DNA from: Pachyseris speciosa
Taxonomy: Eukaryota > Cnidaria > Anthozoa > Scleractinia > Pachyseridae
Assembly: GCA_016490735.1 (NCBI GenBank)
Contig: JAEMWC010000119.1
Span: 721,001-785,000, forward strand
Direction of reading: 5' to 3'
Length of the DNA: 64,000 nt
The position numbers and the translations under genes were made by a program. Shown here piece by piece: positions 43,096 through 54,059 of this stretch (positions are counted from its first letter, which is position 1; each line of letters begins with the position of its first letter). The notes beneath the pieces are model-generated. The model searched no databases and was not told where the DNA came from. It worked only from the letters and a program-made list of their open reading frames with translations.

Positions 43096-44321
43096 TCTGC
43101 TACCTGCGATTTTTTTCTGCATGGCCAATTTTAACCCAACATTGGGTGGGGGTGGGGAAGCCATGGGTTGAGAGAGAATGTAAGGAACACCTGGACATGC
43201 TGTGATGTGAGAATTTGCGACCTTTCATATAGTGTTACAAATAAATTTGGCGGGGATTGAAGTTCCAAGGAAAAAGTCACATGCTGTTGTTCTTGGAAAT
43301 GTAGATTTAGACAATGATCACATATCCCATTTTAATTTCCCTGGAACAAAGAAGGAAAAAGGTGGATTGGGTGCACATCCATGCAAAGCAAGCTAAAGGG
43401 AGCATGTGGGATGAGAATAGCAAAGGGCCTGCACAAAAGCCATTGATTTGTATTTTCTGCAACATTTATTTATAAAGAGTGGAAAATACACTTCAGCATC
43501 AAATAGGGGTTTGCTTAAATAACTTCACTTTGTGGTTAACAAAATGCATGCCACTTTCTTAACCAATTACAAGCAAAACCAAAACCAAATGTGACTTGCT
43601 TGTTTGCAATTTCACGCTGGCACCACCTACATTAATCCAATTGGTTCAAATTTTGATGCATGGTTGAGGTCTTTTCTTTGGGTTTCAGGTTAAAGTCAGA
43701 CTTATGTTCCCGAGATAATAATCAGTCTGTAGGCCAAAGGAGAATGATTTTTAGGGAAATTGAGGTTTTAAGGCCAAATGGTTACTTACCCCCTTTTTGA
43801 AGCTAGGGTGCTTTCTTTCCTATACTCCCTCCCTTCATGCATTATGCTCTCTCCACATGCTTGCATGTCAGTGCCCAAATTTCCCTCTTACCTCCCCTTT
43901 TTTCTTCCCACAAAAGGGACGAATATCGGTTTTTGGTCTTAAAATCCAAATTTCTCTAAATTAACTTTGTTCTACTTTGGCATGCAGTCTAGTTATGGTT
44001 TCAGAAATGAAGCTCTGCACTTATGTTGTGACTTATGTTATGACTTTTGCCTAAAGCTGTTCAAACCAACTTAAAACAAAAGAAATCATTACCATGCGTT
44101 AGATCCTTTTTGTTTCTGTTTCTTGAGTTTTTGACAAAGGTCATAAGCTAATCCTTCGATTCCCAAATCACAAAATAAGTGTAGAACATAATACCTGACA
44201 CCATTTTCAGTCTGTATGCAAAAGTAGAGTGAGTTTAAGTAGATTTTGGACATTAAGGGAAAAAACTTATGTAAATGTGGCTTTTGCCGAAAAGCCATCA
44301 AAATGTAACCTGAGAAGATAC

Positions 44322-44437
44322 CTTCATCACATTCTAGAGCCAAAGGCTGTTTGTGCAATTTTTTTACGGCCTCTTCTGGGTCTGTTATATTGTTCCCATC
44401 TTCATCCCCACTTGATCACTGATTGAACCAGGACGTC
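44322..44437 (-). CDS. OTU/HEPN gene: candidate exon with 1-nt deletion
   Basis: Acceptor TTATTGTAG (44438) and donor GTATCT (44321) bound 116 nt. It begins RPGSISDQVG and, after one missing base in a GTGGGGATG run, continues EDGNNITDPEEAVKKLHKQ and PLALECDEG. With the missing base its length would be 117, giving phase 1 on both sides like the other linker exons; as given, the frame hits a stop. Either a G was lost in the run (real or sequencing) or the exon is dead. No domain recognised. Confidence 0.4.
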
Positions 44438-44599
44438 CTACAATAAACAGAGAAACCCACCTTGTGTCAGAACTCTAACACAACTCAAATGACCATGACA
44501 AAAATTATGCTCAACATTGAATGGTCTCTTCATGTCAAGATTCATATCAATAATGTAATTAACATTCAGTAATATTCTTTTAAAACTGGTTGGGGTTAA

Positions 44600-46576
44600 A
44601 GTGCACCTAACCCCCCAAATTTGTTTTCACCTAAATAAATCTACTTATCATTTGAAGCATTTCGGCGAAAGAATTATTTGATTTAGTTGAATCCTCGATT
44701 TTTTATGGACAGCCAAAGTCTCATTCAATTTGTTGCACGGCCGAGTAAAAGGGAGTCTGGGTCCAACGGGGTGGGACGTCATCCCGGGAATGATTGAAAG
44801 ATAGCTTCTCAGTCAATCTCTGTTTTTGCAAGTGTTTGTTGGGGTCATCAAAGCACATATTGGAGGGTAAAAGCCTGGCAGTAGTAAAATTGTGTTGGAA
44901 TTGTGTCCTCCTCGTCCTCAGAGTCAGAGTCAGGCTATGTGTAGAGTAAAGACCAAATTAACTTCATTTCTGAAGTAGAACTAGTACAGAAGCGGCGAGG
45001 AGCTCGAAGGAGCCTCATGGTTCTGAAGACCAGGAATGGACAGCAAGATGCGCAGAAGAAGGGAAGACGAAAAAGATTAACTTCGTGTATAACTTTTATC
45101 TGCCGTACCTCGTGGTTCTGTGTACGCTGCTGGTGAGCGAAAGCTTTGCTTTAACATTTCAATCGTGAACGACCAAGTACCCATGCATCGGCAATGGCAA
45201 TTGTGCAGCGGTTTGAAAACAATAATTGTTATTTTATATAAACGGCGAACATCCGACTTTAGATCGGTATTTTAAACGAACATCAGCAATTAATTGTGTA
45301 AGTGCCTATTTATGGGAGAGTCTTTATTTATGGTATCTATTCAAAGAAGGCAAAGGTGGATTTGACAAGAGAACAGAAATTGAGCTCAGCTGACGCGAAT
45401 TACGTGACTTGAGGATTAGCTGAACTTCTACTTATCCTCAGGCAGTACTGTAAACAAAGTCAAGGCAAGGTAAAATAAAATAAATATAGATTACTGCAAT
45501 TAAAATTTGAGGCTGCATATCCGTCTAAACTGTTGGTTAGAAATAAGTGAACGCAACTTTGCGATGTGAGAATAATTTGCATATACCTGATGTAAACAAA
45601 CTGACACAAATTTAGACGCCATTGGATATATTTTACTACATGTAGCATGAAGTTCGAGTGGCACCATCGTCTAAATCAACTGAATTCGGTGAAGTTAATC
45701 AATTTGATTTGTAAACACTTCAAGTTTTCTTAGCAGTCTACAATGTATTGATCAGTGACATGGGCTTCTGTCGGTGAATTAGCATGGCCTCTGAAATATA
45801 TTTTGATTGTTGACGTTGGAAATCAATTTTAATAGAGCGCTTGTGTCAACGACTGTAGGACTCATGAAGCCAAAAAATTTAAAGGAAGTTAGATTGATGA
45901 GGTTTTCCTGAGCATCAATTATTTTAGCTGCCATTACATTCTGGACTACTTTGTGTCGCTGCGGTTAAATCCTATGTGTATCCGATACGCAGCACACCGA
46001 ATATATCATGATACATTGAAAACGTGGTACATGCACATGTTTGGGTTGTATCACTATAAAATAAACAAGTTTTAAAGAGGAGATCTTTTCACTGAATGGA
46101 CTCATTGGAATTTTCTGTTTTCACCGTATAAAAGGGCATAAAATGCTTCTGAGATCAGCCGATGGGAATATGTTTATTTCAGGAACAGCCGGTCTGTTTT
46201 TGGCTCATTCGTTTGTAAAACATCAAATCTTTTCTTAGAAGAGAAATGTTACATGTGACAATACCATGAATATTAATTAACGGTTGAAATCATGTCTTAT
46301 TTGCTCTCAGAGTTAGAATTATTGAGCTTCCTTCAAAGAACTTTGTAAGCGCAACAGACCTTCCGTTCCTGGGATGACGTCATACAAGTGCTGAACCCAA
46401 TCTCCCCATAACTCGGTCATGAAACAAAATGGCGGCATATTTGGTCGTAATTTCAAGACTTTACCTGGGCACAGAAAAGCGAAGATTCAACTGAATCAAA
46501 AACTTTTTTCACGTTTGTGCTTCTAATTCAGAGACGAATCATTTAAAATGAAAAAAATTGGGGGGTTAGGGGCACT
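44600..46576. mobile_element. TTAA-flanked non-autonomous DNA transposon, 1,977 bp
   Basis: Ends AGTGCACCTAACCCCCCAA and TTGGGGGGTTAGGGGCACT are 19-bp terminal inverted repeats with one mismatch. Both are flanked by TTAA (44596-44599 and 46577-46580), the duplication of piggyBac- and Kolobok-type transposons. The interior has no long frame; only short frames such as one near 44990-45110 occur, so a transposase is not encoded. It lies in the long intron of the OTU/HEPN gene. Confidence 0.8.
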
Positions 46577-46580
46577 TTAA

Positions 46581-47783
46581 GTGATCCACCTCTTGAAATA
46601 GGAACAAAGATAACTGAAGTATAACAATATTCATGTACATGTACATGCACTCTTCTACATGTAGTCCCTTGACAAAAAATCCATTTTTCTAATCTGATCA
46701 AAATGGCTAATTACACATGCACAGCACCATTCTATGACATTGTTAACTCTGGATATGTCTTCATTTCCATCAAACACTGAAATCATAATTACAGAAAACA
46801 TTTTACAAAATTGAGAAGCACAACTATGGTTTTTTTTGTGTGTGCGGGTTTTTATTTTAACTGGCCACTGGCTATGGCTGTATTCCTACTATGACAGCTG
46901 ACAGCAATAAACAACACAATCACTAGCTGAATATTTAAGGTAATTCCCCTGAAAAGGATGTACTATTAACTAAAGATTTTTTTCAGACTTGGCACAATTG
47001 ATAGTCATGCATAGGACATTGAAAAAATGCAATAAAAAGATGAGGTCACCGTGCTTGTTTTCGCCCTGCATACTTGTTGTTGTAAGTGTTTTTACGAAGT
47101 TGTGTGAGAAATGTTCGAAGCATGAACAACTGAAGAAAGCTGTTATTATGTAGCAAAAACTATGAATAGTAGTGAAAACTAGAGCCTAATTGTTTTTCTG
47201 GGCTCATTCTTTTAGTATTGTGATTTCAAATTGCCTGATCTTGCAAATAATGAGAGGAAATTGGACCACTTCGTCATCATCTCAAACTCCTTCCTGGCTC
47301 CAAACGCAGAGTTTCACCCCATTTATATATAAATAATCCAACTTCTACTATTAAACTTTTTTTCTCCTTAAAATATGTTTTTCGTGTGCCTATTACAAGT
47401 ACATTACACCAATAAAAAAGGGGGGTCCCCGTGCTCGTTTCTTTACAACACGACAACAAAGGGAAATTTTCACCTGAAAAAGCTCAATGTCAAGGCAAAT
47501 TCGCAATGTATCTAGTGTACGCGTGCAGCGCGCGCTAAATGACGCCATAAATTATGTGCAGTAAGGATGTGCTATGCAATTGAGAGCAATCACCTTAACC
47601 TCAAAGTTAACATTATTCAAAAGTACAGGAAGGACACCCACATTTTGATGCAATGGATCTTTACAAATGAATATGGTTTACTTTGTGCAAGCATAAGCTA
47701 CAATACTGGTCAAAATTTCTTGGGACACTTTCTTAAATCATGCACACAAAATTAACTGTTGTGATAGGGTCACATGTGTGGCC
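46581..47783. other. Intron, no gene recognised
   Basis: AT-rich with short frames only. Confidence 0.4.
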
Positions 47784-47790
47784 ACAATAA

Positions 47791-48241
47791 CAGGGGCACC
47801 CAACGAGCCAAAAAAGGGTAAAAGCTGTAGAAAGGCATTTTTTAGTGCCTTGTGGTGCTTGAAGTCTGTTTAAAGCAAAGTTTTCGTAAGCCAGAAGAAC
47901 TTCATCTGTTCAGATTCCCTAGCTGAAATTTTAATTGCCCGAAAATGTTAGGGAACAAAATCTTTGTTTGAGAAAATGCAAGCTGGAATGAACTTTCCAT
48001 GAACTTTCTGTGGAACTACTTTCTTTCCGAAAATGCTAGCTGACATTTTTGACTGCCAAAACAGCAATTACGGCCTTTCCAAAAACCTCAGGGGCTATGA
48101 TTCTCCAATTTCAAATCTTTTAGGCCACGTTTTAGTTACAAAAATCGAAGTGCACTCTTTAAGCGATGCCGAAAATGCAATGTGAATTACCCTCCACAGA
48201 ACAGATAATTATCTACCGAAACTTGTCGTTGGGTGCCCCTG
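47791..48241 (+). mobile_element. hAT-like MITE, 451 bp, perfect 16-bp ends
   Basis: The ends CAGGGGCACCCAACGA and TCGTTGGGTGCCCCTG are exact inverse repeats. ACAATAA flanks both sides (47784-47790 and 48242-48248). CAGGG..CCCTG ends with a 7- to 8-bp duplication fit the hAT superfamily. It is non-coding, but its right end runs in frame into the Penelope ORF that follows. The other copy is at 16671-17060. Confidence 0.85.
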
Positions 48242-49527
48242 ACAATAAGTTTCAACCTGCTACTTCCACCCTGATCCGCCTTGCCGAGCTTGTATTAACT
48301 CTGAATACATTCTCTTTTAATGGCGCCTTTTACCGACAAGTAGCGGGTGTAGCAATGGGAAGCAAAATGGGACCTACTTATGCCTGTCTGTTTGTCGGTT
48401 ACATGGAAGAAGCCATCTTGTCCCATTATACAGGCTTTATTCCCCAGTTGCACAAGAGGTACATTGATGATGTCGTTGGTGCCGCATGCTGCGATCGTAA
48501 GGACCTTGAGGACTTCATTGAATATGTTTCTAACTTCCATCCTGCTCTCCAGTACACGCACACTATCTCGGAAACTTCCTTACCTTTCCTTGACATCAAC
48601 CTTCGTATCTCTAACAACCATCTCCAAACGTCCGTTTACTACAAAGAAACAGACACACACAGCTACTTACATTATCAGTCCTCACACCCACGTCATACCA
48701 AGAACAGCCTTCCTTACAGCCAACTTCTTCGCCTCCGCCGCCTTTGTTCAGATGACCACGAATTCAGCACTAAAGCACAAGAGATGGTTGGTTTCTTCCA
48801 GGAGCGGGGCTACCCCTCTGACCCTCTACGTGAAGATCTGCGGAAAATCAACAACATCAACCGACTTGACACCATCTACAGCCATAACGAGGACAACAGC
48901 CAAGCTGGGAGGATACCACTGGTACTGACATATCACCCACTCAATGAGAAAATCAAAAAGATCCTGATTCACAACTTCGACATTCTTAGCAACGATCCAG
49001 AAACCAGACGGATGTTTACTGATGCCCCTCTTGTAGCATATTGTCGGGATCGCAACATAAGGAACGCGTTGGTGCACACCACTGTTGGAAGTCAATCCGC
49101 AGTTCCCGCTGGTACCGTTCCTTGCGACCACCCAAGATGGCGTACTTGCCAATACGTTACCTCCTCCACAACTGTTAACGGTCCTAATTGTTCTATCAAG
49201 ATCAAAGAACATTTCAGCTGTCAGTCCAGCAACTTGATTTACTGCATCTCATGCCGTCGTTGTTCAGCCCTCTACATCGCAGAAACCGGTCGAACCCTTA
49301 GAGAACGTTTCGGGGAACACCTCAGAAGCATTGAGAACAAATCTACCGGTTTTCCTGTTGCTGAGCACTTTAATGGATTGAACCACGCTTTGTCTGACAC
49401 TGAGATTCGTGGTATCAAGCTATGCTCCGGCAATAACATCCACCGGAAACGCTTGGAAATGCGATTTATCTTCAAGATGGGAACTACCCGGCCACGCGGC
49501 CTGAACATTAACTTTTCTTTCCTTTGA
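48166..49527 (+). CDS. Penelope-like RT/GIY-YIG protein, 5'-truncated
   Basis: An uninterrupted frame of 453 codons. Codons 1 to about 25 are read from the MITE end and are not Penelope sequence. Then come FYRQVAGVAMGSKMGPTYAC, the catalytic KRYIDDVVGA box, SLPFLDINL, a thumb and linker, a Cys/His region, and the GIY-YIG nuclease LIYCISCRRCSALYIAETGR with FGEHLRSIE and HRKRLEMRFIFKMG. The YIG motif reads YIA. The fingers and first RT motifs are absent, so the enzyme is probably inactive although no stop interrupts it. It belongs to the classical endonuclease-bearing Penelope group. Confidence 0.85.
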   Translation: MPKMQCELPSTEQIIIYRNLSLGAPDNKFQPATSTLIRLAELVLTLNTFSFNGAFYRQVAGVAMGSKMGPTYACLFVGYMEEAILSHYTGFIPQLHKRYIDDVVGAACCDRKDLEDFIEYVSNFHPALQYTHTISETSLPFLDINLRISNNHLQTSVYYKETDTHSYLHYQSSHPRHTKNSLPYSQLLRLRRLCSDDHEFSTKAQEMVGFFQERGYPSDPLREDLRKINNINRLDTIYSHNEDNSQAGRIPLVLTYHPLNEKIKKILIHNFDILSNDPETRRMFTDAPLVAYCRDRNIRNALVHTTVGSQSAVPAGTVPCDHPRWRTCQYVTSSTTVNGPNCSIKIKEHFSCQSSNLIYCISCRRCSALYIAETGRTLRERFGEHLRSIENKSTGFPVAEHFNGLNHALSDTEIRGIKLCSGNNIHRKRLEMRFIFKMGTTRPRGLNINFSFL

Positions 49528-49637
49528 GACTTACACGCGCGCGCACAAATTATTGCGTGTGCTTTTTTTTTAAATCAACCGTTGTCTCTCCTCATGCATT
49601 GGTTGTTGTCGTGCGCAACTTTAAATCGTTTTCACAC

Positions 49638-49680
49638 CACTGATGAAGGGCTAAGCCCAAAACGTATGGTTTGTCTTTCA
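49638..49680 (+). ncRNA. Degenerate hammerhead-like core after the Penelope ORF
   Basis: CTGATGAAGGGCTAAGCCCA followed by AAACG has the strand order, stem II (GGGCT/AGCCC) and spacing of a hammerhead, but the conserved G of GAAA is A. It lies 110 bp after the stop of the Penelope-like ORF, where such ribozymes are expected. Stem I is not convincing and it is probably inactive. Confidence 0.45.
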
Positions 49681-49989
49681 AACTACTTTTTGGCACTTCA
49701 CTACCTTTTGTTTTTAACACTTTCATCCGTATTAGTGCCACGCAGTATTTTTGAACTTTTGTTCATCATTTAAAAAGTTTCAATACCTTTTTTAGAGGGT
49801 GTGATATTTGACTGGAAATGTCCATGAAGGCAAAAAAATGGATGGACTTCTCGTCATGCCAATTTCCCGGTCTTAGATGAATTCTAAGTAATGTTTCTGA
49901 AGTCATAGAACTGTCTCACAGCTTAATTACAGTGATCTTTGTGGATTTCAAAACTGGTTTCAGAAATGCTCTCCTCAGAATTAATAAAC

Positions 49990-50300
49990 AATGCAAACCT
50001 CAAAGCAGCAGCTAGCCAGTTTTCAAAGTCATTTTATAAGGTAGAGTTTTTACTACAAAATAATGTGTCCTAGCCTGGGCAGATTATTTTATTCTGTTTT
50101 ATCCTGTCGCCCAGTGACTGACCTTTTCAGTGACAGCACCCTCTTTGGCCGCAATGATTTGTGGGAAACACTCCGCTTCCAACTCGCACACATGACTCTT
50201 CAAACATCTGCAACATTTTTAACAAGTCCAAACACAACTCTCTCTTTCCAAACTTACAGTGTGGTAACCTTTGGCAAAATAAAATAATGTGCCAAGACTA
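49990..50300. other. Intergenic/intron; possible short minus-strand exon
   Basis: On the minus strand a frame reads CLKSHVCELEAECFP and IIAAKEGAVTEKVSHWATG, after a weak TTGCAG acceptor near 50214, with a stop near 50097. It looks protein-like but I recognise no family and have no second copy to compare. Confidence 0.25.
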
Positions 50301-50498
50301 ACAGCAATGCGCCACTTTTAAGGCGAGAGTTGTTTCGAGACATTTTTTTTTGCCTGGCTATACTCTGTACTGAAAATGTAAAGCTTGTGGGATGTAACTG
50401 GAGTGACAAGGATACCTCACAAATTAATGCGATCTTGTCACTCCAGCCACATCCCAGAAGCTTTACATTTTCTCTGCTTGTTTTATGGATGAGGGTAC

Positions 50499-50583
50499 TT
50501 GAGCCTGAGCATTAGCTATGCCATGCTGTTGAGACCTAACAAGGCCAAAACAGCTGTCCATGGTTGCTAATGTTTGGACTCAA
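50499..50583 (+). ncRNA. Hammerhead ribozyme, array unit 1 (core mutated)
   Basis: Stem I, stem III (ACAG/CTGT) and the GTC cleavage site are kept. The core reads CTGTTGA and CAAAAC instead of CTGATGA and CGAAAC, changing two essential bases. Predicted inactive. Confidence 0.75.
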
Positions 50584-50759
50584 TCTTTGATTTCAATTGG
50601 TAGATTTAAGGGGTAATGCCTGCTACCAAGTGGCCTTTAAGTGCCTAAAGAGTGGCCTCAGCATACCAGATCACATTAATTTATGAGGTATCCTTGTCAC
50701 TCCAGCCACATCCCAGAAGCTTTACATTTTCTCTGCTTGTTTTATGGATATGAGGGTAC

Positions 50760-50844
50760 TTGAGCCTGAGCATTAGCTATGCCATGCTGTTGAGACCTAA
50801 CAAGGCCAAAACAGCTGTCCATGGTTGCTAATGTTTGGACTCAA
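50760..50844 (+). ncRNA. Hammerhead ribozyme, array unit 2 (core mutated)
   Basis: Carries the same two core changes as unit 1 (CTGTTGA, CAAAAC), so units 1 and 2 arose by duplication after mutation. The GTC cleavage site is kept. Predicted inactive. Confidence 0.75.
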
Positions 50845-51020
50845 TCTTTGATTTCAATTGGTAGATTTAAGGGGTAATGCCTGCTACCATGTGGCCTTTA
50901 AGTGCCTAAAGAGTGGCCTCAGCTTACCAGATCACATTAATTTATGAGGTATCCTTGTCACTCCAGCCACATCCCAGAAGCTTTACATTTTCTCTGCTTG
51001 TTTTATGGATATGTGGGTAC

Positions 51021-51105
51021 TTGAGCCTGAGCATTAGCTATGCCATGCTGATGAGGCCTAACAGGGCCAAAACAGCTGTCCATGGCTGCTAATACTTGGG
51101 CTCAG
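51021..51105 (+). ncRNA. Hammerhead ribozyme, array unit 3 (one core change)
   Basis: The CTGATGAG strand is intact and stem II is GGCC/GGCC, but CAAAAC replaces CGAAAC, removing the G that acts as general base. The GTC site and stem I are kept. Probably inactive. Confidence 0.75.
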
Positions 51106-51315
51106 TCTTTGATTTCAATTGGTAGATTTAAGGGGTAATGCGCGCTACAATGTGGCCTTTAAGTGCCTAAAGAGCAGCTTCAGCTTACCAAATCACATTA
51201 ATTTGTGAGGTATCCTTGTACTCTGTACTGATTTGTTCTGGGGATCAACGTAAATCTCTTTGGGATTTTGCAAGCACAGAGAAACACCCTGGTTTCTTTC
51301 AGAGTTCAGAGGTGC

Positions 51316-51317
<2 letters not shown>

Positions 51318-51379
<62 letters not shown>

Positions 51380-51388
51380 TATAATAAT
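51318..51388. repeat. (TAA)n microsatellite, left of R4/Dong-like element
   Basis: About 70 bp of near-perfect TAA repeats directly before the first recognisable R4-type coding sequence. Confidence 0.9.
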
Positions 51389-52447
51389 AAAAATAAAAAC
51401 ATCTTGGAGAACGATAGAGAGCACAACCATTCAGCAGAGTGGATAAAGAGGGAGGAGCAGAAATATGCTGATACAGAATGCCAACGATGGGAGGACATAA
51501 GCCAAGATGAGTTGCAGACTGTTTTAAAGAAAGCAAGCAACTGGAAGTCACCCGGGCCTGATGCAGTTCCTAACTTCTGGCTAAAGCAACTCACAGCACT
51601 ACATCAACACCTACTGAATGCATATAACGAAGCAATAGAACACCCAGAAAATCTGCCTGATTGGTTCACTACGGCACAAACATATTTACTACCAAAGAAC
51701 AAAGACACAGAGAACCTAAAAACTATAGACCAATTGCATGTTTATCAACATCCTACAAGGTGCTCACATGGATTTTAACCAAAAGAAGCTACACCCATAT
51801 CACAAAGAATGATATATTGCCGGAAGAACAGAGAGGTTGTGTCAGGGATTCATATGGATGCAAAGATCAGCTCCTAATAAATAAAATGATCATAGAAGAC
51901 TGCAAAAAGAAGAAAAAGAACTTGAGTATGACTTGGATAGACTACAGAAAAGCCTATGATAGTGTTCCTCACAGTTGGATACTGAAGACCTTACAGATGT
52001 ACAGATTTAATGAAAAACTAATCAAGTTCATGAGAACCTCAATGAGCAACTGGAAAACTACAATGAAACTATCTTACAATGATGGATGTATCACAACAGA
52101 TCAGATCAAGATCAAAAGAGGGATCTTTCAAGGAGATTCATTCTCACCTCTGCTATCTAGCCCTCGTACCTTTAACATCAGAGCTGGCTACATCAGGGTA
52201 TGGTTACAAGATCTTAAACACAAGTGCTCCATTCAGCAATCTGTTTTATGTGGATGATCTAAAATTGTATAGCAAGAACGAGCAAGAACAAGTTGGAGAA
52301 CTGAAAATAGTGAAACAATTCAGTGATGATATTGGTATGGAATTTAGACTTGAGAAATGTGCCAAAGCCATTTTCAAGAAAGGTAAACTGGCCTCAACTG
52401 GAAACATAGTAATAGATGATGACACAGAAATACAAGAGCTGGACCAG

Positions 52448-52494
<47 letters not shown>

Positions 52495-53890
52495 GCATAG
52501 CAAAATGAAAGAGAAGATAAGGAAAGAATATAATAGGAGAGTAAGACTAATCCTAAGAACTGAGCTCAATGGAAGAAACAAAATAGAAGCTATCAATAGT
52601 CTTGCAGTCCCAGTTGTGCAATATAGCTTTGGCATCATTGACTGGAAAACATCAGAACTGAAGAAGATTGACACAAAAACATGCAAACTATTGAACATGT
52701 ACAAGATGTTACATTCTAAAGCAGATGTGGAAAGGCTGCATATCCCAAGAAAAGATGGAGGTAGGGCCTGATTGATGTAGAAACAGCATTCAAAAAAGCA
52801 ACAATAGGGCTTGATCACTATCTGAAGCACAAAGAAGGGCAATATCCAAAGCAGGTGCTTGAACATGACAGATCTAAAGCCAAAATTCAATATCCAAGAA
52901 TGCTACTAAATTCAAAAGGGAAGTAGCAATGCCAGAGATTGAGAACAGAGAAGATAAATCTGCCTCTGAAAATGCTAAAGCCCTGAAACACGTGTTTAAG
53001 TCCAAGATGAAGTCAATGAAAGAAGAAAAGTGGAAAAACAAAGCATTGCATGGCCAGTATCCAAAGATCCTAGAGAAGCCTCATGTAGAACCAGTCACCA
53101 CCAACAAATGGTTGTCAAGTAACTTGAAAGGAGAAACAGAGGGACTACTTGTAGCAGCTCAAGACCAGGCAATAAACACCAGAAACTACCAGAAAGTAAT
53201 ATGTGACCAGCAAGTGGAGAGCAAATGCAGAATGTGTTCGCAACATGAAGAGACAGTGGACCATATTGTATCTGGATGTGAGGTATTAGCCAAAACAGAG
53301 TACATCTCCAGGCACAATAATGCTGCAGCATATCTCCATTGGAGCATCTGTAAAGATCATGATATAGAGACTACAGACAAATGGTACGAACATGAGCCAG
53401 AGACCGTGATGCACAATAAAGATAACAACATCACCATCATGTGGGACATGCCAGTCAATACTGATTGAACTATCACAGCGAACAGACCAGACATCATCGT
53501 TAAAGATTCAGTGAATTCTACCTGCAAACTGATTGATATGACTGTTCCATCAGACAAAAACATCGCACTGAAGGAAACTGAAAAAAAAAGTAAGTACAAA
53601 GACCTAGAACTAGAAATACAGAGAATGTGGCACATGAAAACTGTAGTGATCCCTGTGGTTGTTGGTGCGCTTGGTACAGTGAAGAAGGGTATGGTAGAAA
53701 ACATCAAGAAAGTATCAGAGAGAGCTACTATGACAGAGATTCAAAAGATCTGCATGCTGGGATCTGCGCAAATCCTCAGAAAGGTGCTCAGTGTATGACA
53801 GAATGATTGACTTGAGTGACTGACGCTCTAGGTGCATGGTTTGCGCCCAGCTGATGCACAAAAAGAACACCAGCAAAGACTGTGACAAAA
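51389..53890 (+). pseudogene. R4/Dong-like non-LTR retrotransposon with restriction-like endonuclease
   Basis: Broken frames encode one long pol protein: SPGPDAVPNFWLKQL, (K)NYRPIACLSTSYKVL, WIDYRKAYDSVPHSWIL, the catalytic FYVDDLKLYSKN box, and a thumb (GVYKYLGVDES, SLAVPVVQYSFGI). A CCHC-type knuckle follows (CRMCSQHEETVDHIVSGC), then a PD-(D/E)xK nuclease (NRPDIIV, KLIDMTVPSDKNI, SKYKDLELEI). The lack of an apurinic endonuclease and this C-terminal order mark the R2/R4/Dong group. Frames shift near 51715 and 52160, stops occur near 52770-52925 and at 53466, and the 5' end is missing. TAA tracts lie on both sides, as known for Dong-type target choice. Confidence 0.85.
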
Positions 53891-53892
53891 GA

Positions 53893-53893
53893 G

Positions 53894-53927
<34 letters not shown>

Positions 53928-53950
53928 TAATAATAATAATAATAATAACT
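53893..53950. repeat. (TAA)n microsatellite, right of R4/Dong-like element
   Basis: TAA repeats with one TGA variant follow the pseudogene. Read on the minus strand, they end a CCATGGGTAAATAAAGTTATT sequence, so a minus-strand LINE/SINE tail may also end here (53950-54060). Confidence 0.85.
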
Positions 53951-54059
53951 TTATTTACCCATGGGATCCTTATCACTAAAAAGTGGTCTTCTTAAGAGCC
54001 GTGCACATTAAACCTAGTACTTAAAAGCTAAGACTTAAAAATTACAGACTTGCGGGTCT

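Larger units (their letters stand above)
50376..51225 (+). repeat. Retrozyme-like tandem array, 261-bp units with hammerheads
   Basis: Three units repeat at exactly 261 bp (hammerhead starts at 50499, 50760 and 51021), sharing CTTGTCACTCCAGCCACATC, the ribozyme, GGTAGATTTAAGGGGTAATG and ATCACATTAATTT(A/G)TGAGG. The left end has an inverted partial unit (50376-50430), giving a palindromic junction. Tandem hammerhead repeats of this size match non-autonomous retrozymes, whose transcripts self-cleave to monomers and circularise. They share sequence with the terminal repeats of the Penelope-like element at 10.0-11.5 kb, a plausible mobilising partner. Confidence 0.85.

Noticed and set aside
50376..51225. 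CRISPR-like array
   Set aside because: The units are 261-bp contiguous repeats with ribozymes, no spacers, in a eukaryotic genome.
51216..51446. Poly-Ile and poly-Asn frames around 51.3 kb
   Set aside because: Simple translation of the (TAA)n microsatellite.
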